Positions 53,101-59,100 of a stretch of DNA of 64,000 nt are shown one piece after another. The DNA is from Metallyticus violacea (taxonomy: Eukaryota; Arthropoda; Insecta; Mantodea; Metallyticidae): contig CM060831.1 of NCBI GenBank assembly GCA_030762175.1, positions 28,531,001 to 28,595,000 of the forward strand. The letters are read 5' to 3'. A model generated the notes under the pieces. The model ran no database searches. It was not told where the DNA came from and saw only the letters and a list, made by a program, of their open reading frames with translations. Numbering within the stretch: position 1 is the first letter of the stretch; each line of letters begins with the position of its first letter. A program made the translations under genes and the position numbers.

Positions 53101-56100
53101 TGCTTCACTTATATGTTTAAAACACAGATGTTACAAGAGCATGCTCTACCATCCTCAGCTGTACACTGATAACATCCTCTGGCGATGGCAGGATAAGTTC
53201 ACTTAAACAGTCAGTGGGATTTCAAAGTTCATGACATCTATATTTTTTTTAATAAAATTTTCCCCCAAGTCGTTAGCTCTGCTGGATTCTTGGCAGTCTT
53301 TAGCAATTTTAGCTCCTTTTTAATGTCATCATTTTTATATTGGAAATGTGCTGAAATTGCCAATTTTTGCATTTGTTTATAATTAATATTTCTGAAATGT
53401 TTCTTCCTCTTTATTTTCCCTATATATATATATCTGATATCCTTGCAATTAATTTGATAAATTCCAGACTTTTTGTAATTTGGCATTGTGCTACGTCAAC
53501 CCAAGAATGTCTTGCAAGTATTTCATCATCCTCCCAAAGCTGTGCAGTGAAGAGTGGTTTGGGGGACAATGCTTCCACTTAAATGAAGACCTTTGGGACA
53601 CTGTGCAGACCTGACTCAATCTCCAATGGGGCATGAAATAAAAACCAGAGTGAATAGCAAAATGATTTTATTGACTAAATTTAAGTACATCTATAAGCCA
53701 CTTTTCAACATGATCACCATGAAGATAGAAACACTTGTAATGCCCATGTTGGAAGGAGAGGGAGAGGGGGAGAGAGAACCCTCATATATAACTTCCATGT
53801 CTCCTTCCCCTGATTGGCTAAAACTGTTTGCATCATAGGTGCAGCTTGTTGAGCAATGGCACCACCTAACAGATGATGAGCTGTCAGGATCATGCAAGAG
53901 GCATGCATGCCAATAGTTATAACCTAGAACAGCAAATTGTGTTAACGAAAAAACTGGCTTTCTCTGCTATCTTCAATGAACAAGCTGAGCAACAAGCAAA
54001 TGCAATAATCAAGTCAAATATGTCCATGTCATGATGTAGCAAACTTTAACAGTTAACCTGAGAATAACCTCTCACCCAACCTAGTTCTCAATAATATGTT
54101 GCATGAATTCCAAATGTGTAATGCTATCACATACTGTACTTCATGTGCTAATTAAAACAAACATTTTTTTTAATATTCTTTAAATGTCTAAAAATAAATT
54201 ATTACTTTAAACAATTAATTAATTTGTATTGTAAAGCAGTTCTGTGCCAACCAATTTATGAGGGATGGCAAGAAGCACTTGATGCTGTAGATATCTGAAG
54301 TAAAAAGAAACACAATAAAACTACAATTAGTTAGTGTTTTGTATCAGGGATTTTCACAGTGAAATATAGTATAATATGACAATTCATTATTACAAAATAA
54401 CTCAAATTTCACTAATTTTGTTCCATTTACGTAGACATGTTTCATAGGCGTTTGCCCCCCATCTTCAGCTTGGTCCCACTGGCCACTTCCCAGTGTGGTA
54501 TTAAAATGTCGCTCTGTGGCTTTAACAAACTTATTGATGAGGTAACTGTTTTTTGGGAGATCAAAGTTAACCAAAATTTTTTTGTTTTTGTTTATAAATA
54601 TATTTTCCCATACTGTTAATTCTATGGGTTTTTGAAGAGTCTTCAGTAGTTTTGGTTCATTTTGGGATTTTTTTTTTATTTCTTTCTTTCTTTTTTTTTT
54701 TTTTTGCTAAAAATGGTCTGCCACTGCTGATTTTTCTGTGTGTTTATATTTTACATATCTCAGAATTAATAGATAAAATTAATAGATAAAATCAGACATA
54801 TAACTAGAAAAGAGGAATTTGCTAATTTCTTATGATGTGGTCTCTTTGTTTCCTAGAAAATCTAATAAATATTGTAAAGAAATGGCTAACTTCAATAAAC
54901 CTACTTGGAGAAGTAATAGACCAATATCTGAACCTCACCAGAATTTGCATAAATCAAACCTACTTCACATTCAGAGGCAATAGTTTATAGACAAAAGAAG
55001 GGTCTAGTAATGGGAAACCCGCTCTCGCCATTCTTGGCGGATATGTACATGAGTTTTTTGGAAATAAAATTAGTTGAAGCTTTTCCACATATATATGTTG
55101 GTACCGTTATGTGAATAATGTCTTTGCAATAATAGATGAAAAATGAAAAGAGGATGCAATAAAACTACTCAATCTACAAGACAGCACTGTTAAATTCACA
55201 ATGGAATTAGAAAACAACAAGGTTCTTCCCTTTTTGGATATAAAAAATATAAAAAACGACAATATACTGGAATTTGGCATTTTCACAAAAGATACCCACA
55301 CAGATAATTATATAAAAAATAACAGCCACAATTCAAAACAACATAAACTAGCCATAATCAAAGGCCTCACATTCAGATTAACAAACCTGCCAATAAGCAA
55401 GATAGAATACAAGTTGGAGTACCAAAAAATCATAGATATGGCACAGAAAAATGGCTACATAATAGATCTTGTCAACAAGAAAATAGAGAAATTCAGAAAG
55501 AAAAAACAAATAAAGGACATCACCACACTAAAAGGCTACCAAGGAGATCATATATATAAAAAAATTCACATTCCACCCATGGGCACACCAAAAATTTCAG
55601 AAGATTTTTAAAGAGGCAAACATCAATTTGGCCCCAGTAAATAAATTTAGTTTAAAAAAAAAAAAACACTTAAACACCAATACAAAAGACAAAATTCCAA
55701 CAGGAGAGCAATCAGGCATTTACGAAATCAGTTGCAAAGACTGTGAAATGAAATACATAGGCAAAACAAAAAGAAATATTACCATACGTTTTAAGGAACA
55801 CATGAGAAATGTAAAATATAAACACACAGAAAAATTAGCAGCTGCAGACCATTTTTAGAAGAAGAAGAAGAAGAAGAAGAAGAAGAAGAAGAAGAAGAAG
55901 AAGAAGAAGAAGAAGAAGAAGAACCACAAATTCCAAAATGAACCAAAACTACTGAAGACTCTCCAAAACCCCATAGTTAGCTTTGATCTCCCGAACAAGT
56001 TACCTCAGCAATAAGTTTGTTGAAGTCACAGAGTGACATTTTAATACCACACTGGGAAGCGGCCAGTGGGACCAAGCTGAAGATGGGGGCAAATGCCTAT

Positions 56101-59100
56101 GAAACATGTCCAAGTAAGTGGAACAAAATTAGTGAAATTTGAGTGATTTCGTAATAATAATTTGTTATATCTAGATTAGTTGTTCAAGACTCCATAACCC
56201 TTTTTTCCCTGCAGAAAGAATAAAAAGAAAAAGGAGATCTTGGATTACTTACTTCCTCATCAGGATTCCATTTGCGTACTGCAGCATCCAGTTCTGTAAT
56301 TTTCATACCCAGACCTCTGCGACCTCGCTGTCTTGACATTTCAATGGGATCCACTCTGCCTTGAGCATGTTTGCCAAGACCCTTTCCTACTTCAAATCCC
56401 ATTTTTCTCTGTGAGTAATAAAATTTAACATTAAAGTTAGGCATAATGTATGAATCAAACTACTTAAATATAAAATTAATAACTACTATACTCTGTATAT
56501 GTACCTTAGAAAAAAAATTAGCAATAGCCAGAAATCATTTGAAATGATTTGGAAAATATTACAAGCATTTGCTGATGCTGGGTTGACAATGCTGCCTTCT
56601 GTCTATGCCCAATAAATACATTAAATGGAAATGCATTTGCTTGAACCATTTGCTCTGGCAAAAGCATAGTAATAAAAACTATGTAGGTTTGAATTTTCGT
56701 TATGTTTGAATGACTTATTTGGCAGATTTTGTAAGTAAAATTATTGTTTACTATATAGCAATAATAAATATTTTGATAGACAAAATATGTTTGACCTTTC
56801 AGGCATTTATGCTCAAATCAAAAACATAAACTAATCATCTTTTTTTTCAAAATAAATCCCATAGTGAAAAACAAAAAAAGTATAAATCATCTTTATTTTA
56901 TTTAAAAATAATTGTTAAGTTCCTATTTGTTTTGAAAACAAAGATGATGATTATTATTATTATTTTTTTTTTCTATGTGAGCACAATTGTCTTTTAATTA
57001 AAATAAGCCTTTGCAATTGGAAGCTATATTGTCATGTGGATAGTAAACATAATTTTTACTTGCAAAAAATAACAAATAAAGCAATTCATGCATGGGTAGG
57101 ATTCAAATTTCTGTAGCTCTCATTGTTAGACCCCTGCTTTTAACTGCTCAGCTATAAGTGTATGTCTAACATGAACTTGAGACATCCCATGAATCAACAG
57201 CTGAGCTGAGCATAACTTAGACAAATTAAAACTTAGAGAGTATGCTTACTTATTTTTGTCTTAGGTTGGACCTTAATATTTATATTTAAAATAAAACTGG
57301 AAGAAAAACACTGTACATGTTTTACCCATATCTTTGTATCTTAGCTTTTGCAATCACTATTTGACACCTTTGGAACATTCAATTAAAATTTCCTTTATAA
57401 ATGTTCCAATATTTCCAGGTCCTTTCAGATCAGGGTGACCAGGACAATTCATCTTCAACAGACTGCAGACTTATTGAAAATTCATGGAAAGAATACCTGA
57501 TCATTACCCTATAATGCATACTAAAGAAGAGCATTCTTCAGCATTAAAATTGTTTCTGTAATTATAGTAAATCGTTGCATGAAAGTCATGGTATGAAAGT
57601 TCCATGATGTACTCATTCCCTCTCAACACTGAACTTTAGTTTTCTTGTACTCAGCTGTGAACGTCACTAAAAGGAGGAGTGTGCATGGTTCAAGGAACTA
57701 AAAGTCAAAGAACTATGCTCTCTTAAATGAAAGTAGTCTCACATCATTAGATTAAAAGTTCAGAAGCAGTTAAAATCTTCTTGCATGACTCCTAATACTG
57801 GTGGCTGCTGAGCAATATTCAGGTAACAGCCATGTTCCTAATTAAATCTGCAAGAACCTCAAAATATTTGGAACTTTAAATATAATAATATGGTTTTTAC
57901 CTTAAAAGTTCCAAGTTCCAAACATTACATTTATCCATGCATTCATCCTGATTCCAAAATGGTTTATGTATTTGTAAACTAAATGTATACAATGTGTACA
58001 AACTTTATTAAAAACCTACCATCATTTTGTGACCCTTGCTATCCATAAAGCTGCCACTGGGTTCTGCAGGTTTCATCACATCATTAAACCTGTTGGCACT
58101 CATAGTGCCACCAGAGAATGAGCTCACCCCATCATCATCACTAAGTTCTGTGCTGCTCCTATCTAAGAAGTAAAACCATGGTTAACAGATGTTTATCACA
58201 AATGGTTTTGTCAATGTGCTCTTGTGTCAAATTTCAAATAGCTACTCCAGGTTAGTGGCACAAAAAAGGGAAAAGTTGAAAGAGAACAAATATGTAATTA
58301 TCCCCATTTTATTTTTCCAGTCTAATTTATTCTAATTTTTCCACTATAAAGTAATGTCTCCTCTGCCACTCCTTATACAATTGCTTCATCACCATCCTCA
58401 TACCTATCATTTCATACTGCCATCTGCCATAAGGTGTGCAATCAGACTATGTAACTATCCTCTACTATTGATGCTTGGGACTCAAATGTTGGCTAAATGT
58501 GTGACTCAGCTTTATATCCCAACATTATCTGCATTTCTCTTCCTATTCATTTTTCAACCACTTATTTTAACCACTCAAAGAATTTGAATACTTAACAAAT
58601 GGATTAACAGTCCTTGAAAAGCATGCAGTCATCTGAATTATAAACTCAGCTGACAAAGACAAATCAATTCTTAATGCTTTTGCACAACTTAACTCTTAAT
58701 TCTCTCACAGATGGTGCAACTGAAAGGCCAAATTACTCTATGAAAGTCATTCTCTCCAATTGTAATATCTAAACTTACCTAGACCTTCAAACTGGCAACC
58801 AAAATACTTTTCATACCAGTCCAAATATAATTCAATAAAACATCTACATATACAACATATGTAACTGCACATAATTAAATAATAAATATTGAAAGAATTT
58901 TCTCTGGTATGTGATATATTCTTGGATACAATCAATTCATTGTTTACATAATGGAACTATAATCAACAATAAGTATGCTGGAATGATGAAAGATCCGTAT
59001 GTTTTATTAGCTCATGGAATGGTGCTATTCAGAATACATGATTGATGAAAGATGGGACAGACCACGTTGCACACAGAATGTTTTTAATGCATCTTACAAT

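Larger units (their letters stand above)
54767..56170 (+). mobile_element. PLE copy G, longest copy: RT plus GIY-YIG
   Basis: Plus strand, decayed. [30 protein letters not shown] in mixed frames, [15 protein letters not shown] (YVDD box altered to YVNN); connector: [53 protein letters not shown]; endonuclease: [40 protein letters not shown]. (AAG)n interrupts at 55857-55922; the 3' end at 56077-56165 has the hammerhead-like motif. Domain order RT then GIY-YIG defines a Penelope-like element. Confidence 0.9.
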
